A DNA stretch of 64,000 bases from positions 434,001-498,000 of the forward strand of contig CAVQOH010000002.1 of assembly GCA_963714405.1 (NCBI GenBank), in the 5' to 3' direction. The stretch comes from JAZGGS01 sp963714405 (GTDB lineage: Bacteria; Bacteroidota; Ignavibacteria; Ignavibacteriales; Ignavibacteriaceae). Positions 7,919-18,064 of the stretch are shown in pieces; positions within the stretch are counted from its first letter, which is position 1, and each line of letters opens with the position of its first letter. Made by a program: the position numbers and the translations under genes. The notes under the pieces were generated by a model. It was not told where the DNA came from, did no database searches, and worked only from the letters and a program-made list of their open reading frames with translations.

Positions 7919-10375
7919 ATGAATTTTTTATTCGTTTTGATACATAGCAAAAACAAAATATTACTGAGCATAATATCTATTTTAGCAGCGTGTTTATTAT
8001 TATTTCTGTTCAGTGATTTTGAATACAGCATAAATAATACTGTTGAAAAAATCTACTCCGCAGTTGCTGGTGAGGATGTTCCTGATACCAACATAACAAT
8101 TATTCATGTTTCCGCAGATGATATAGAAAAGATTGGACCCTGGCCAATTAAAAGAAGTTACTACGCACTGCTTATAAATAGTTTAACAAAAATTGGTGTG
8201 AAAGCTGTTGGAATAGAAGTTTTTTTAAGTTCAAGATTAGTAACTCAAACCATATATGATAAGCTTCTTCAAAACGAAATTGAAAAATCCGGCAGAGTTG
8301 TACTTACATCACTTGCAGGAGGTATAATTGAACAAAATAATAATTTTTATACTGATTCTCTTAGTTACCCAAGCCCTAAACTTTTAAATGAATCCTTTAA
8401 TACCGGGCATCTAAATTATTTGCAGGTTGATGGTGTTAAAATTCCATTTAATATAGTTAACCAGGGCAAGAAGGAAGAAGCTTTTTCCCTAAAACTTTCC
8501 GGTAAAAAGCTAAATGAAAATTCTATACTAGTAAACTTTCATTCTTCTTGGCAACGTTTTAATAATTATTCTCTTGTTGAATTTTTTAACCATTATAATG
8601 GCAGAAATACTAAATTAAAAAAGCTGGAGGGAAAAATAATTATTATCGGAATTAGTGATCCGCAGATAGCTCCTACAATAAAAACAAACTTTGATGAGCA
8701 GCTACCCGGGGTTGCATTACATGCGTTTTCACTTGATAATATTCTTAATTCAAGATGGATGAATTTGGATTTCTATATTCCATCAGCAGTTGTTTTAATA
8801 TTTATCTTGTTTATTATGCTGTACCTTCTGCATCACAGAAAAAATAATCGTTTGAAAATATTTCTTTCATCATTTATAATTCTAACAATACTAACTTTTA
8901 CCTGCTACATATATTTCAATCTAAAAATAGCATACTCATATTTTGTTCTACCTTTTATTTTATTGGCAGTAAACCACTTTTTCTTCAATTTACTTGAAAA
9001 GAAGAAAGTGCTTAAGGGAGCACTAAATGAAAGTGAAATTTTAAAATCGCTTCTTTTAAAGAAGAAAAATGAACTCACACGGATGCAGGAGGAATTGGAT
9101 ATTTCTACAGATGAAGGTTCTGGTGAGATTATTGAAAAGATAAAAAAACTGAAATCGGATATAAAACGGTTAAAGGAAGATGAGCAGGACAGAATTGTAA
9201 GCGATGCATTGGAATTTGGTAATGCGGAAAATTTTTGTGGTATTGTTTATTCATCTGAAGTGATTGCGAAAACAGTTGATTTAGTAAAAAAAGCAGCGCC
9301 AACTGATTCAACCGTTTTAATTGTAGGGGAAAGCGGAACTGGTAAAGAACTTGTAGCAAGAGCTATCCATCAACTAAGCCATCGGAAGGATAAAAATTTT
9401 GTTGCAGTAAACTGTGGTGCACTATCAGAAAATTTATTAGAAAGCGAACTGTTCGGGCATGTGCGCGGTGCATTTACAGGTGCTTCTACTAATAAAGCCG
9501 GAAGATTTGAAACTGCAGATAAGGGAACAATATTTTTAGATGAAATTGGAGAAACATCTGAAAATTTCCAGGTGAAAATGCTAAGAGTTTTACAATCCGG
9601 TGAGATTGAAAAAGTTGGTTCATCATCATCGCACAATGTTGATGTGAGAATTGTTGCAGCAACAAGTAAGGAACTTGAAACGGCAGTTTTACAAAATAAT
9701 TTCCGCCGGGATCTTTACTACCGGTTAAATGTATTCAGAATAGACCTTCCACCTTTAAGGGATAGGAAGGAAGATATTAAATTGCTTGCTGCGCATTTTA
9801 TTAACAATGAAGCACCCGGATTAAGTTTATCAAAAGCTGTTAGTACTGCTCTACTTGATTATGACTGGAGGGGAAATGTTAGAGAACTGGAATCTGTAAT
9901 TAAACGTGCTGTTGTTTTTGCAAGATCAGATAAACGAACACTTATTAAATTATCAGATCTTCCTACTGAAATTGTGAAAGAGAGTAAATATAACTTTGAG
10001 GAACTGGTGTTGGAATCATTAAGAGAAAAAAATTTCAGTCACTCTTCAATATCTGAAACTGCAAAGGAACTGGGTAATGTTAATCGAACAATGATTTCAG
10101 AAAATTTTAGGGGAATGGTATTTAAAACACTTTGTGAGAATAATTTTGATGCTGAACTAACTGCTTCAATTGTGGCTTCTACTAACAACACGATTGTTAA
10201 TGCTAAAGTTCAATCAAAAATTGAAATTTATATATCAAATATTAAACAAGACATTGAAAAAGAAAATGAAAAGGATTTTGAAAAAATAAAACTGGCGTTC
10301 AAATCAAAGTATAAAAATCTTCCTGCAAAATTCCATCCTTACCTTGATGAAATAATTAAAGCCAATCTTAAATAA
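7919..10375 (+). CDS. Membrane-bound CHASE2 sigma-54-dependent transcriptional activator
   Basis: 818 residues. An N-terminal helix (13-31) precedes an extracytoplasmic CHASE2 domain (about 35-285; IHVSADDIEKIGPWP is its hallmark). Two or three membrane helices follow (about 285-360), then a charged coiled coil (365-425). The sigma-54 AAA+ domain spans about 440-675, with Walker A GESGTGKE, the sigma-54-contacting loop GAFTGA, Walker B TIFLDEIGE and an arginine-finger region. The C-terminal part (SISETAKELGNVNRTMISENFRG) looks like a divergent helix-turn-helix. It is a one-protein sensor-activator; RpoN is encoded at 34777-36222. CHASE2 is commoner on kinases and cyclases, so this fusion is unusual. 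No clear ribosome site precedes the ATG. Confidence 0.88.
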   Translation: MNFLFVLIHSKNKILLSIISILAACLLLFLFSDFEYSINNTVEKIYSAVAGEDVPDTNITIIHVSADDIEKIGPWPIKRSYYALLINSLTKIGVKAVGIEVFLSSRLVTQTIYDKLLQNEIEKSGRVVLTSLAGGIIEQNNNFYTDSLSYPSPKLLNESFNTGHLNYLQVDGVKIPFNIVNQGKKEEAFSLKLSGKKLNENSILVNFHSSWQRFNNYSLVEFFNHYNGRNTKLKKLEGKIIIIGISDPQIAPTIKTNFDEQLPGVALHAFSLDNILNSRWMNLDFYIPSAVVLIFILFIMLYLLHHRKNNRLKIFLSSFIILTILTFTCYIYFNLKIAYSYFVLPFILLAVNHFFFNLLEKKKVLKGALNESEILKSLLLKKKNELTRMQEELDISTDEGSGEIIEKIKKLKSDIKRLKEDEQDRIVSDALEFGNAENFCGIVYSSEVIAKTVDLVKKAAPTDSTVLIVGESGTGKELVARAIHQLSHRKDKNFVAVNCGALSENLLESELFGHVRGAFTGASTNKAGRFETADKGTIFLDEIGETSENFQVKMLRVLQSGEIEKVGSSSSHNVDVRIVAATSKELETAVLQNNFRRDLYYRLNVFRIDLPPLRDRKEDIKLLAAHFINNEAPGLSLSKAVSTALLDYDWRGNVRELESVIKRAVVFARSDKRTLIKLSDLPTEIVKESKYNFEELVLESLREKNFSHSSISETAKELGNVNRTMISENFRGMVFKTLCENNFDAELTASIVASTNNTIVNAKVQSKIEIYISNIKQDIEKENEKDFEKIKLAFKSKYKNLPAKFHPYLDEIIKANLK

Positions 10376-10442
10376 TTATTTAGTGATAAAAGACATTAGG
10401 GTCTTAAAACGTATATAAATATTCATTGCCATTTTTTATTAG

Positions 10443-10742
10443 TCAGAGTGAATCTGAATAAGCCGGTTTTAATATTGTGTCACCTTTTTCTGCAAATCGT
10501 GTAAATATTTTAAAATCGTTGATTTCACTTTTGTTTGGGCAAAAAATAAACTCATCCTTCACACCTATAATTTTAAATTTTGTACCATGATGGCTTATCC
10601 CTATATATTCAATTTCACCATTGATTTCTTTTTCATCAAAATGTGTTTGAAATTTCTTCGCTAGCTTTAATGAGTAATCACTTGCATGATCCAGGATTAC
10701 CACAATAGCCACAGTGATTATCACACTAATAAGGTTACGCAT
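10443..10742 (-). CDS. Small membrane-anchored hypothetical protein
   Basis: The frame opens at 10781, but I prefer the ATG at 10742, which begins directly with a hydrophobic anchor (MRNLISVIITVAIVVIL). About 99 residues remain, with a soluble tail containing short strands (EIEYIGISHHGTKFKIIGV). I recognise no family. It is convergent with the CHASE2 activator gene. Confidence 0.5.
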   Translation of the reverse strand: MRNLISVIITVAIVVILDHASDYSLKLAKKFQTHFDEKEINGEIEYIGISHHGTKFKIIGVKDEFIFCPNKSEINDFKIFTRFAEKGDTILKPAYSDSL

Positions 10743-10896
10743 TATTAATTTTTTTGTATAACATAGGCAACCATTCAACATATATTTTAGACTTAATAAA
10801 TGGGAACTTATCCGTAAACTTATTTTTACTATTTAAATTAAATTTTTTTGTTTATTATACATCTATAATTTGAATTGCTTAGAACCAGGAGTTAAA

Positions 10897-11775
10897 ATGT
10901 TTTTCAGAATAATATTTACAGCGTTATTTTCACTTTTTCTTACATCAGTTTTCTTTGCACAAGATACTACCGATGCAGAAGAGGGCTGGAAATGGGACTG
11001 GGATTGGGAAGAAGTAGAAGACTGGGCGAAGAAGGAACCCTCAATTTCACTTCATTATGGTTTTTCTAATCTTTCCAGGAAAGATTTTATCGCCTCCTTT
11101 GCTAACAATAATTTAATTGAAGTAAAGCTTGGATATACTTCCAGAAAAAACAGCAGCTACGCTCAATACCTAAATAAGTATAAGTATCGTTATTTATCTA
11201 TTTCTTATAATTCTACTGAGTTGGCTGGGGGATTAGAAAACAATGCCAATGTTGAAACAACCAATTGGGGGTTTGGTATTAGCAGTGCTAGTGGTTATGG
11301 TTATAAAATAAGCGAAAGCAGTTCCGTATTACCTTACTTTGCATCCTCTTTAGATTGGACAAGATTAGATTTTGGTGATGCACTGTTAGCTGAAAATGAT
11401 GAAAGGATTAAACAATTATACAGTGAAACTTTCAGGTTTGGCTCTGGTAATGAAGCCGGGCTAAAAATCCAGGCAACAGAGCTTATAACAGTAGAAGCCG
11501 GGTATGAAAGATCGATAGTATTTGAAAGACATCTTTTTTGGAAATGGGCGGGAAGCGGTATTCTTGAATTAATAGCTCACGGTTTACTCGATGCTTTTAT
11601 TGATGAAATCCTGGATTCATCCCCTGCTGCAGGACCAATTGTTTATTTCATTTTAAAGAGCGCGCTAGGCTGGGGAATTTATGAGCTGAGGCAGGAAAAA
11701 ATGAATTGGCCATTTAAGAGCGAACCGCCACTGGCATTTGAAAACATTAAATTTGGAATGACGTTTGTTTTCTAA
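10897..11775 (+). CDS. Secreted/outer-membrane hypothetical protein
   Basis: I start at the ATG at 10897 (residue 10 of the longer frame), preceded by CAGGAG and opening a signal peptide (MFFRIIFTALFSLFLTSVFFAQ). The mature N-terminus is tryptophan- and acid-rich (EGWKWDWDWEEVEDWAKKEP). The remainder alternates aromatic and polar residues (SLHYGFSNL, YRYLSISYNS, FRFGSGNEAG) and ends KFGMTFVF, the aromatic C-terminus typical of outer-membrane barrels. The function is unknown. Confidence 0.65.
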   Translation: MFFRIIFTALFSLFLTSVFFAQDTTDAEEGWKWDWDWEEVEDWAKKEPSISLHYGFSNLSRKDFIASFANNNLIEVKLGYTSRKNSSYAQYLNKYKYRYLSISYNSTELAGGLENNANVETTNWGFGISSASGYGYKISESSSVLPYFASSLDWTRLDFGDALLAENDERIKQLYSETFRFGSGNEAGLKIQATELITVEAGYERSIVFERHLFWKWAGSGILELIAHGLLDAFIDEILDSSPAAGPIVYFILKSALGWGIYELRQEKMNWPFKSEPPLAFENIKFGMTFVF

Positions 11776-11856
11776 AACATAGAAATGAACTTTGTATTCC
11801 GGCAATTAGTATTCTACTTTCCGGGATGAATACTTGATAAATTGCAGAGTAAATTT

Positions 11857-12996
11857 TCAGTTGAATGTAATTTTAATGTTTACAATCTCAGATTTACTGC
11901 CGGTACGTACAGGCGGTCCCCAGGTTCCCGCACCACTTGAAACATAGTAATGAGTTCTACCTTTTTTCATATAACCCCAGCTTACTTCGTAAATTAGATT
12001 TGTTATAATATTTCCCGGCCATATTTGCCCATGATGCGTATGCCCGGATAACTGTAAATTTATACCGTTTTTTTCCGCTTGTTCCAACTTAACTGGTGTA
12101 TGATCTAAAAGAATTTTAGGATAGTCATCAACTCCTTCTGAAATTGCCTCGAGTGGTTGCCTTCCTTTTCCTGTAAACTGTTTCATTGCAATATCTTCCC
12201 TTCCCACAATATAAAAGCTGCTGTCAATCAGAATAAGTTCATCTCTTAAAACGTTCATATTATATTTTTGCAAATATTCAACTGATGACTCTACTTCATT
12301 AATAAATTCATGGTTTCCGTTAATTGCATAAATTCCATATTTAGAATTTAACTTTTTAAATGATTCACCAATTCCACTTCGTAAAAGAACTTCCGCTTTA
12401 TCATCAACAATATCTCCTGCAAACAAAATAATATCCGGATTAAGTGAGTTTATTTTTTCAACAATATTTGTAAGCAGTTTTTCGCCATCAATTGGCGAAA
12501 GATGAAGATCTGAAGCCATAACAATATTTAATTTATCAAGCTTGCTTTTTCCTTTTGGAATAGTAAGATCTAAAGATGTAACCGAAATACTACGCTTATT
12601 AAGGTTACCCAATAAAACTATTAAGCTTACTAAAACAATAACTACCGCCGCAGTAATTTTCTTTGTTAGTTCATAATTTTTTGTTATAAAGGATGGGAAA
12701 AAATGTATGAATGAATTAAGTATTTTTAGCAGATCAATACCAAGAAGAAATAGTATAAAATATACCAGGAAAGCAAACCATACTGCACCAATTATAAGTA
12801 ATACATCATATATAACTGGGGGTAAATATTTATATAATACCTTTGCAAGTATATAACCATAAGCAGCAACTAAAAACAATGGAATGTAAAACGGTTTTAA
12901 AGCAGGAACAGATGAAAGTACCTGCCATCCACGGATAAACACGTAATAATTTACTGCAGAATAAATAGTTAAAAATATTGTAAGAAATAATATCAT
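11857..12996 (-). CDS. Membrane-anchored calcineurin-like metallophosphoesterase
   Basis: 379 residues. About four membrane helices occupy residues 1-135. The catalytic domain carries all metal-binding motifs: DLHLS, GDIVDD, GNHEF and SGHTHHGQIWP. The layout matches the YkuE-like family of membrane phosphoesterases, some of which act on lipid precursors such as UDP-diacylglucosamine; the substrate here is not shown. The C-terminus is complete. Confidence 0.88.
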   Translation of the reverse strand: MILFLTIFLTIYSAVNYYVFIRGWQVLSSVPALKPFYIPLFLVAAYGYILAKVLYKYLPPVIYDVLLIIGAVWFAFLVYFILFLLGIDLLKILNSFIHFFPSFITKNYELTKKITAAVVIVLVSLIVLLGNLNKRSISVTSLDLTIPKGKSKLDKLNIVMASDLHLSPIDGEKLLTNIVEKINSLNPDIILFAGDIVDDKAEVLLRSGIGESFKKLNSKYGIYAINGNHEFINEVESSVEYLQKYNMNVLRDELILIDSSFYIVGREDIAMKQFTGKGRQPLEAISEGVDDYPKILLDHTPVKLEQAEKNGINLQLSGHTHHGQIWPGNIITNLIYEVSWGYMKKGRTHYYVSSGAGTWGPPVRTGSKSEIVNIKITFN

Positions 12997-13055
12997 ATAA
13001 ATAAATTTTTAGTGGTGAAAGATATAAACGGATAGATTACTGATATTTGATAAGT

Positions 13056-13149
13056 ATCACAAAAAAAGATGCCATTGCGAACTTTAGATAACTAACTTGA
13101 ATTAAGGAGGCGCAAAAATTCAAAAATCACCTTTTTATTCGCAATGGCA
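13056..13149 (-). terminator. Nested long-hairpin 3' element ending the nifJ/DHOD-like unit
   Basis: A perfect 12-base inverted repeat (13070-13081 and 13138-13149, TGCCATTGCGAA and its complement) encloses a second inverted repeat (TTGAATT at 13097-13103, AATTCAA at 13117-13123). In minus-strand RNA the outer stem is followed by UCUUUUUUU, so it can act as a terminator 12 bases past the DHOD-like stop. The apical loop of that RNA contains CCUCCUU. Confidence 0.6.
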
Positions 13150-13160
13150 GGAGGCCAATA

Positions 13161-14150
13161 TTATTTATAGGAGTGCAGCACCTTCATATAATTTGCACGT
13201 TCAAATTTTGAAGGATCATCAACCTTTAAGTAACTCATACTGCCGCGCATCTGCTCAACAGATTGATATTCGTTTTCCTTCATCCAATCTTTCATCTTCG
13301 CAAGAATTTCAGAAATGTGCCCGATTCCATATTTTAGCAAACATGATAAAACCTGTGTAACATTTGCACCAGCCATTATCATTTTTATTACATCCTCTGA
13401 AGAATAAATTCCGCTGGTTGCAGCAAGATCCGCTTTTGTTCTTCCATGCAACACTGCAATCCATCTAAGTGGCAAACGCATTGCCATTGGTGTGCTAAGC
13501 AGCACGTTGGGTTCAACTTCTAAAGTTTCAAGATTTATATCCGGTTGATAAAACCTGTTAAATAAAACCAATCCATTTGCACCAGCATTACCAAGCTCAT
13601 TAGCTATATTTGCTACAGAACTGAAATAGGGATGCATTTTAACTGCAATCGGAATTTTAACTTCTGATCGTACTCTTCTTACTATATGAATATACTTTTT
13701 CTCAACTTCTTCACCTTTTTTGTTAATATCAGTAGCAAGTTCGTAAATGTTCAATTCCAGTGCATCAGCACCAGCTTCTTCAATCCTTTTGGCATAATCA
13801 ATCCAACCACCGAGTGATTTACCATTTAAACTTGCTATTACGGGCATATCAACAGCATCTTTTGCTTTTTTGATATGCTCTAGATACTCTTCGGGTCCCA
13901 GTTTATACTCAAATGGTTGAGGGAAAAACGAAGTTGCTTCAGCATAACTTTCCGCAGGAGTAGAAGTATGATGCTCAAGTTCAAGTTCATCGTGTTCAAG
14001 CTGTTCTTCAAATAATGAATAAAGAACCACAGCGCCCGCGCCAACGTCTTCCATTTGTTTTATATTAGAAATATCTTCTGATAGCGGACCTGCAGAAGGT
14101 ACAATTGGAGATTTTAATTTTAAACCTAAATATGAAGTTGTGATATCCAT
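13161..14150 (-). CDS. Dihydroorotate dehydrogenase-like FMN protein
   Basis: 329 residues forming an FMN-binding TIM barrel: LKLKSPIVPSAGPLS at the start, VIASLNGKSLGGW, ALELNIYE, PIAVKMHPY and SGIYSSEDVIKMIMAGA. The family resembles dihydroorotate dehydrogenases but lies beside pyruvate:ferredoxin oxidoreductase in many anaerobes, as here (30 bases downstream of nifJ). The true substrate of such nifJ-linked members is not settled, so pyrimidine synthesis should not be assumed. Confidence 0.85.
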   Translation of the reverse strand: MDITTSYLGLKLKSPIVPSAGPLSEDISNIKQMEDVGAGAVVLYSLFEEQLEHDELELEHHTSTPAESYAEATSFFPQPFEYKLGPEEYLEHIKKAKDAVDMPVIASLNGKSLGGWIDYAKRIEEAGADALELNIYELATDINKKGEEVEKKYIHIVRRVRSEVKIPIAVKMHPYFSSVANIANELGNAGANGLVLFNRFYQPDINLETLEVEPNVLLSTPMAMRLPLRWIAVLHGRTKADLAATSGIYSSEDVIKMIMAGANVTQVLSCLLKYGIGHISEILAKMKDWMKENEYQSVEQMRGSMSYLKVDDPSKFERANYMKVLHSYK

Positions 14151-14180
14151 TTTATATCCTTGAATTTATATTTACAATTC

Positions 14181-17100
14181 TTATTCGTCTTTGTTATCTT
14201 CTTGATAAGAAGCAAGCCGTTCATAATCTTTCCACGTATTTACAACATCTTCCTGTGCCTTTATAATAAGCTGTTCAGCAAGTTTTGGATGAGATTTTGT
14301 AAGCATTTTATAACGTGTTTCCATGTATGCGTAATCTTTAAACGGCATTTTTAATCCTTTCGAATCAAGTTTAAAAGGATTCTTACCTTCATTTGCAAGA
14401 TCAGGATTGTAGCGGAATAGCGGCCAGTAGCCAGTATCAACAGCAGCTTTTTGATTTTGCATTCCTTTTGCCATATTAATTCCATGTGCAATGCAATGGC
14501 TGTAAGCAATTATAAGTGAAGGACCATCGTATGCTTCTGCTTCCAGTATTGCTTTTAAAGTTTGTGTATCGTTTGCACCCATTGCGATTTTTGCTACATA
14601 AACATTTCCGTAAGAAATTGCCATCTTGCCGAGATCTTTCTTCCTACCCGGTTTTCCTGAAGCGGCAAATTTTGCAACGGCTCCGCGTGGAGTGGCTTTA
14701 GACATCTGTCCACCCGTATTTGAATAAACTTCAGTATCGAGAACAAGGATGTTTACATTTTTACCAGAAGCAAGTACATGATCTAATCCGCCGTAACCAA
14801 TATCATAAGCCCAGCCATCGCCGCCCATTATCCAAACAGATTTTTTTACAAGGTAATCTGCAATACTTAAGAGTTGTGCCACATCATCTGCTTTACCATT
14901 AGCACCTGATTTTTCCAATGCACTTAATTTATTTTTAAGTGATTCAACTCTTTTTCTTTGTTCATAAATTCCACTCTCATCTTTTTGATCTGCATTAATA
15001 ATTCCATTAACAAGTTCATCTCCAATTTCTGAAGATAACCTGCTTAAAATTTCTTTTGCCTGAGCATTATGTTTGTCAATAGCTAATCTAAATCCAAAAC
15101 CAAACTCAGCGTTGTCTTCAAAAAGAGAATTAGACCATGCGGGTCCTCTTCCATTTTTATCTTCTGCCCAAGGCGTTGTTGGTAAATTTCCACCATAAAT
15201 TGATGAACAGCCGGTTGCATTAGCAATTATTGATCTATCACCAAACAACTGGCTAACAAGCTTAACATAAGGTGTTTCACCACATCCTGAACAAGCTCCT
15301 GAAAACTCAAACAATGGTTCAAGAAATTGGGAATCTTTAACTTTTGTCACATTTACTTTTGTACGATCAATATCAGGGATTTGCAGGAAATAATCCCAGT
15401 TTGCTCTTTCTTGTTCTCTTATTGGTAATTGCTCTTCCATATTTATTGCTTTAAGGCGTGTTTCTTTTTTGTTCTTTGCAGGACAAACATCAACACATAA
15501 TGCACAACCAGTACAGTCTTCAACCGCAACCTGCAAAGAGTAAAGCATATCGGTTCCATAGTCTTTTGCTTTAAATTTTGTTGATTTGAAATTTGCGGGA
15601 GCGCCATTCAAGTCTTTTTCTTCGAACACCTTTGCTCTTATTGTTGCATGAGGGCAAACCATAACACATTTATTACACTGAATGCAAGTTTCAGCATCCC
15701 AAACAGGAACTTCGAGAGCAATATTTCTTTTTTCCCATTTAGTTGTAGAAAGTGGGAATGTTCCATCAACAGGGAATTTACTTACAGGAAGATCATCGCC
15801 TTTACCTTCAATTATTTTAGCAGTAACATCCATTACAAATTCAGGCGCATTGCCTGAAACTGCTGGTTGAAGTTGAATTTTACTTGATACTTTTGCGGGG
15901 ATAGTAACTTCATAAAGGTTTTCAACTGTTTTATCAACCGCAGCAAAATTCATCTGTACAATTTTATCTCCCTTAGCACCATAAGTTTTCTTTATTGAAT
16001 CCTTAATCATATTTATTGCTTCTTCTTTTGGGAAAATATTTGAAATAGCAAAGAAGCAAGTTTGCATAATTGTATTTATTCTTACTCCCATTCCTGTTTC
16101 GCCGGCAACTTTATAGGCATCTATAACATAAAACTTCATCTTTTTATTTATAAGATCCTGTTGAACTTTTTGAGGAAGGGAATCCCATACTTCATCCTTA
16201 GAAAGCTTTGTATTAAGCAAAAATGTTGCACCCTCAATCGCTTCATTAAGCATATCTATTTTTTCTAAAAATACATTTTGATGGCATGCAATAAAGTTAG
16301 CTGTGTTTATTAAGTATGTTGATTTAATAGGTTTTGGACCAAAACGAAGATGAGAAATTGTCATCGAGCCGGATTTTTTTGAATCATAAACAAAATAACC
16401 CTGGGCATGGTAATCAGTTCCTTCGCCAATAATTTTAATTGAATTTTTATTTGCACCAACTGTACCATCGGCTCCTAATCCATAAAATTTACCACGGAAA
16501 GTTTCATCTGCTTCAACAGAAAATAAATGATCATAATCCAAGCTGGAATTTGTAACATCTTCATTTATACCAACTGTAAATCTGTTTTTGGGTTTTTCAT
16601 TATCAAGATTATCAAAAACTGCTTTAACCATTGCAGGAGTAAATTCTTTGGATGATAATCCATACCTGCCGCCGGTTATTTTCGGATAGTTAAATTTAAG
16701 TTCGCCCTGTGAAAACTTTTCTGAGATAGCATTTACGACATCAACATACAGCGGTTCTCCTAATGCACCAGGTTCTTTTGTTCTATCTAAAACTGAAATC
16801 GATTTAACCGTTTCCGGTAATGCATTTATAAAATTATCAAGGGCAAATGGTCTGTATAATCTTACTTTTAATAATCCAACCTTTTCGCCTTTTGCATTTA
16901 GATGATTAACTGTTTCCTCTGCAGCCTGTGAACCGGAACCCATCATTACAATAACTTTTTCTGCATCTTTTGCTCCAACGTAATCAAATAAATTATACGC
17001 TCTTCCGGTTAGTTTGGCAAATTTATCCATCTGCTCCTGCACTATACCTGGGCAAGCTGTGTAATACGGATTTACAGTTTCTCTTGCCTGAAAGAATACA

Positions 17101-17768
17101 TCAGGATTTTGTGCAGTTCCTCTAATTACTGGATGATCAGGGCTTAATGCCCTCTTTCTATGAGCAATTACAAGGTTGTTATCAATCATCGCCTTCATAT
17201 CTTCTGTACTTAACTGCTCAATTTTCAACACTTCGTGTGAAGTTCGGAATCCATCAAAAAAGTGTATGAATGGAATTCTTGCGTTTAGAGTAGCAGCTTG
17301 TGCGATCAATGCAAAATCCATTACTTCCTGCGGATCGTTTGAGGAAAGCAATGCAAAACCTGTTTGCCGTGTTGCCATAACATCGCTGTGATCACCGAAA
17401 ATTGAAAGTGCATGCGCTGCAACAGAACGTGCTGAAACGTGGAAAACTGTTGAGGTAAGTTCTCCTGCAATTTTAAACATATTTGGTATCATTAATAGCA
17501 AACCCTGCGAAGCAGTAAAAGTAGTAGTTAGTGCACCACTTTGTAATGCACCGTGAACACTTCCGGAAGCTCCTCCCTCGCTTTGCAGTTCGCTAACAGT
17601 GGGTGTAATTCCCCAAATATTTTTCATATCAACCGCGGCCCAGGCATCGCACCATTCGCCCATATTTGAAGAGGGGGTGATTGGATAAATTGCGATTACC
17701 TCGTTAGTGTTAAATGCAACGTATGCTGCTGCTTCATTTCCATCAATAGTTACTTTTTGTCGTTCCAT
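14181..17768 (-). CDS. nifJ: Pyruvate:ferredoxin (flavodoxin) oxidoreductase
   Basis: Single-chain enzyme of 1195 residues, the normal length. It oxidises pyruvate with CoA to acetyl-CoA and CO2 and reduces ferredoxin. The N-terminal pyrimidine-binding part has the family start (DGNEAAAYVAF, PITPSSNMGEW). Two 4Fe-4S motifs are present (CIQCNKCVMVCP and CTGCALCVDVCP). The C-terminal pyrophosphate domain has CSGCGETPYVK, GDGWAYDIGYGGLDH and LDTEVYSNTGGQMS. It points to anaerobic pyruvate metabolism. The gene starts a minus-strand unit with the DHOD-like gene. Confidence 0.97.
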   Translation of the reverse strand: MERQKVTIDGNEAAAYVAFNTNEVIAIYPITPSSNMGEWCDAWAAVDMKNIWGITPTVSELQSEGGASGSVHGALQSGALTTTFTASQGLLLMIPNMFKIAGELTSTVFHVSARSVAAHALSIFGDHSDVMATRQTGFALLSSNDPQEVMDFALIAQAATLNARIPFIHFFDGFRTSHEVLKIEQLSTEDMKAMIDNNLVIAHRKRALSPDHPVIRGTAQNPDVFFQARETVNPYYTACPGIVQEQMDKFAKLTGRAYNLFDYVGAKDAEKVIVMMGSGSQAAEETVNHLNAKGEKVGLLKVRLYRPFALDNFINALPETVKSISVLDRTKEPGALGEPLYVDVVNAISEKFSQGELKFNYPKITGGRYGLSSKEFTPAMVKAVFDNLDNEKPKNRFTVGINEDVTNSSLDYDHLFSVEADETFRGKFYGLGADGTVGANKNSIKIIGEGTDYHAQGYFVYDSKKSGSMTISHLRFGPKPIKSTYLINTANFIACHQNVFLEKIDMLNEAIEGATFLLNTKLSKDEVWDSLPQKVQQDLINKKMKFYVIDAYKVAGETGMGVRINTIMQTCFFAISNIFPKEEAINMIKDSIKKTYGAKGDKIVQMNFAAVDKTVENLYEVTIPAKVSSKIQLQPAVSGNAPEFVMDVTAKIIEGKGDDLPVSKFPVDGTFPLSTTKWEKRNIALEVPVWDAETCIQCNKCVMVCPHATIRAKVFEEKDLNGAPANFKSTKFKAKDYGTDMLYSLQVAVEDCTGCALCVDVCPAKNKKETRLKAINMEEQLPIREQERANWDYFLQIPDIDRTKVNVTKVKDSQFLEPLFEFSGACSGCGETPYVKLVSQLFGDRSIIANATGCSSIYGGNLPTTPWAEDKNGRGPAWSNSLFEDNAEFGFGFRLAIDKHNAQAKEILSRLSSEIGDELVNGIINADQKDESGIYEQRKRVESLKNKLSALEKSGANGKADDVAQLLSIADYLVKKSVWIMGGDGWAYDIGYGGLDHVLASGKNVNILVLDTEVYSNTGGQMSKATPRGAVAKFAASGKPGRKKDLGKMAISYGNVYVAKIAMGANDTQTLKAILEAEAYDGPSLIIAYSHCIAHGINMAKGMQNQKAAVDTGYWPLFRYNPDLANEGKNPFKLDSKGLKMPFKDYAYMETRYKMLTKSHPKLAEQLIIKAQEDVVNTWKDYERLASYQEDNKDE

Positions 17769-18064
17769 TTTTTTTCCAATTAAGTTTCTAAGAAAAGCTG
17801 TAAAAATTACAATTTTTCAAAGTTCCAACAATTATACCATAACCATTTCTTTAATTCTGCCAATAATGTAAATCATTTGTTTAATAGTTGTTTCAAGTGG
17901 GAGAATTATTTAGAATTGATTCCCAATTGTAAGAATCTTGATTTTAATATCATTCCAAAAAAACATTATAAATGATTAAAAATATCATTATTTTTACCAA
18001 AAGAGTTAGCTGTTTATACTTTTAATTCATACTTAAAATATTCAATTACCAGCAAGGAGGCACT
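17769..18064. other. Divergent intergenic region between nifJ and a small membrane protein gene
   Basis: 296 AT-rich bases with start sites on both sides. The plus-strand gene has a strong AAGGAGG at 18054-18060. I saw no convincing operator or structured leader. Confidence 0.5.
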
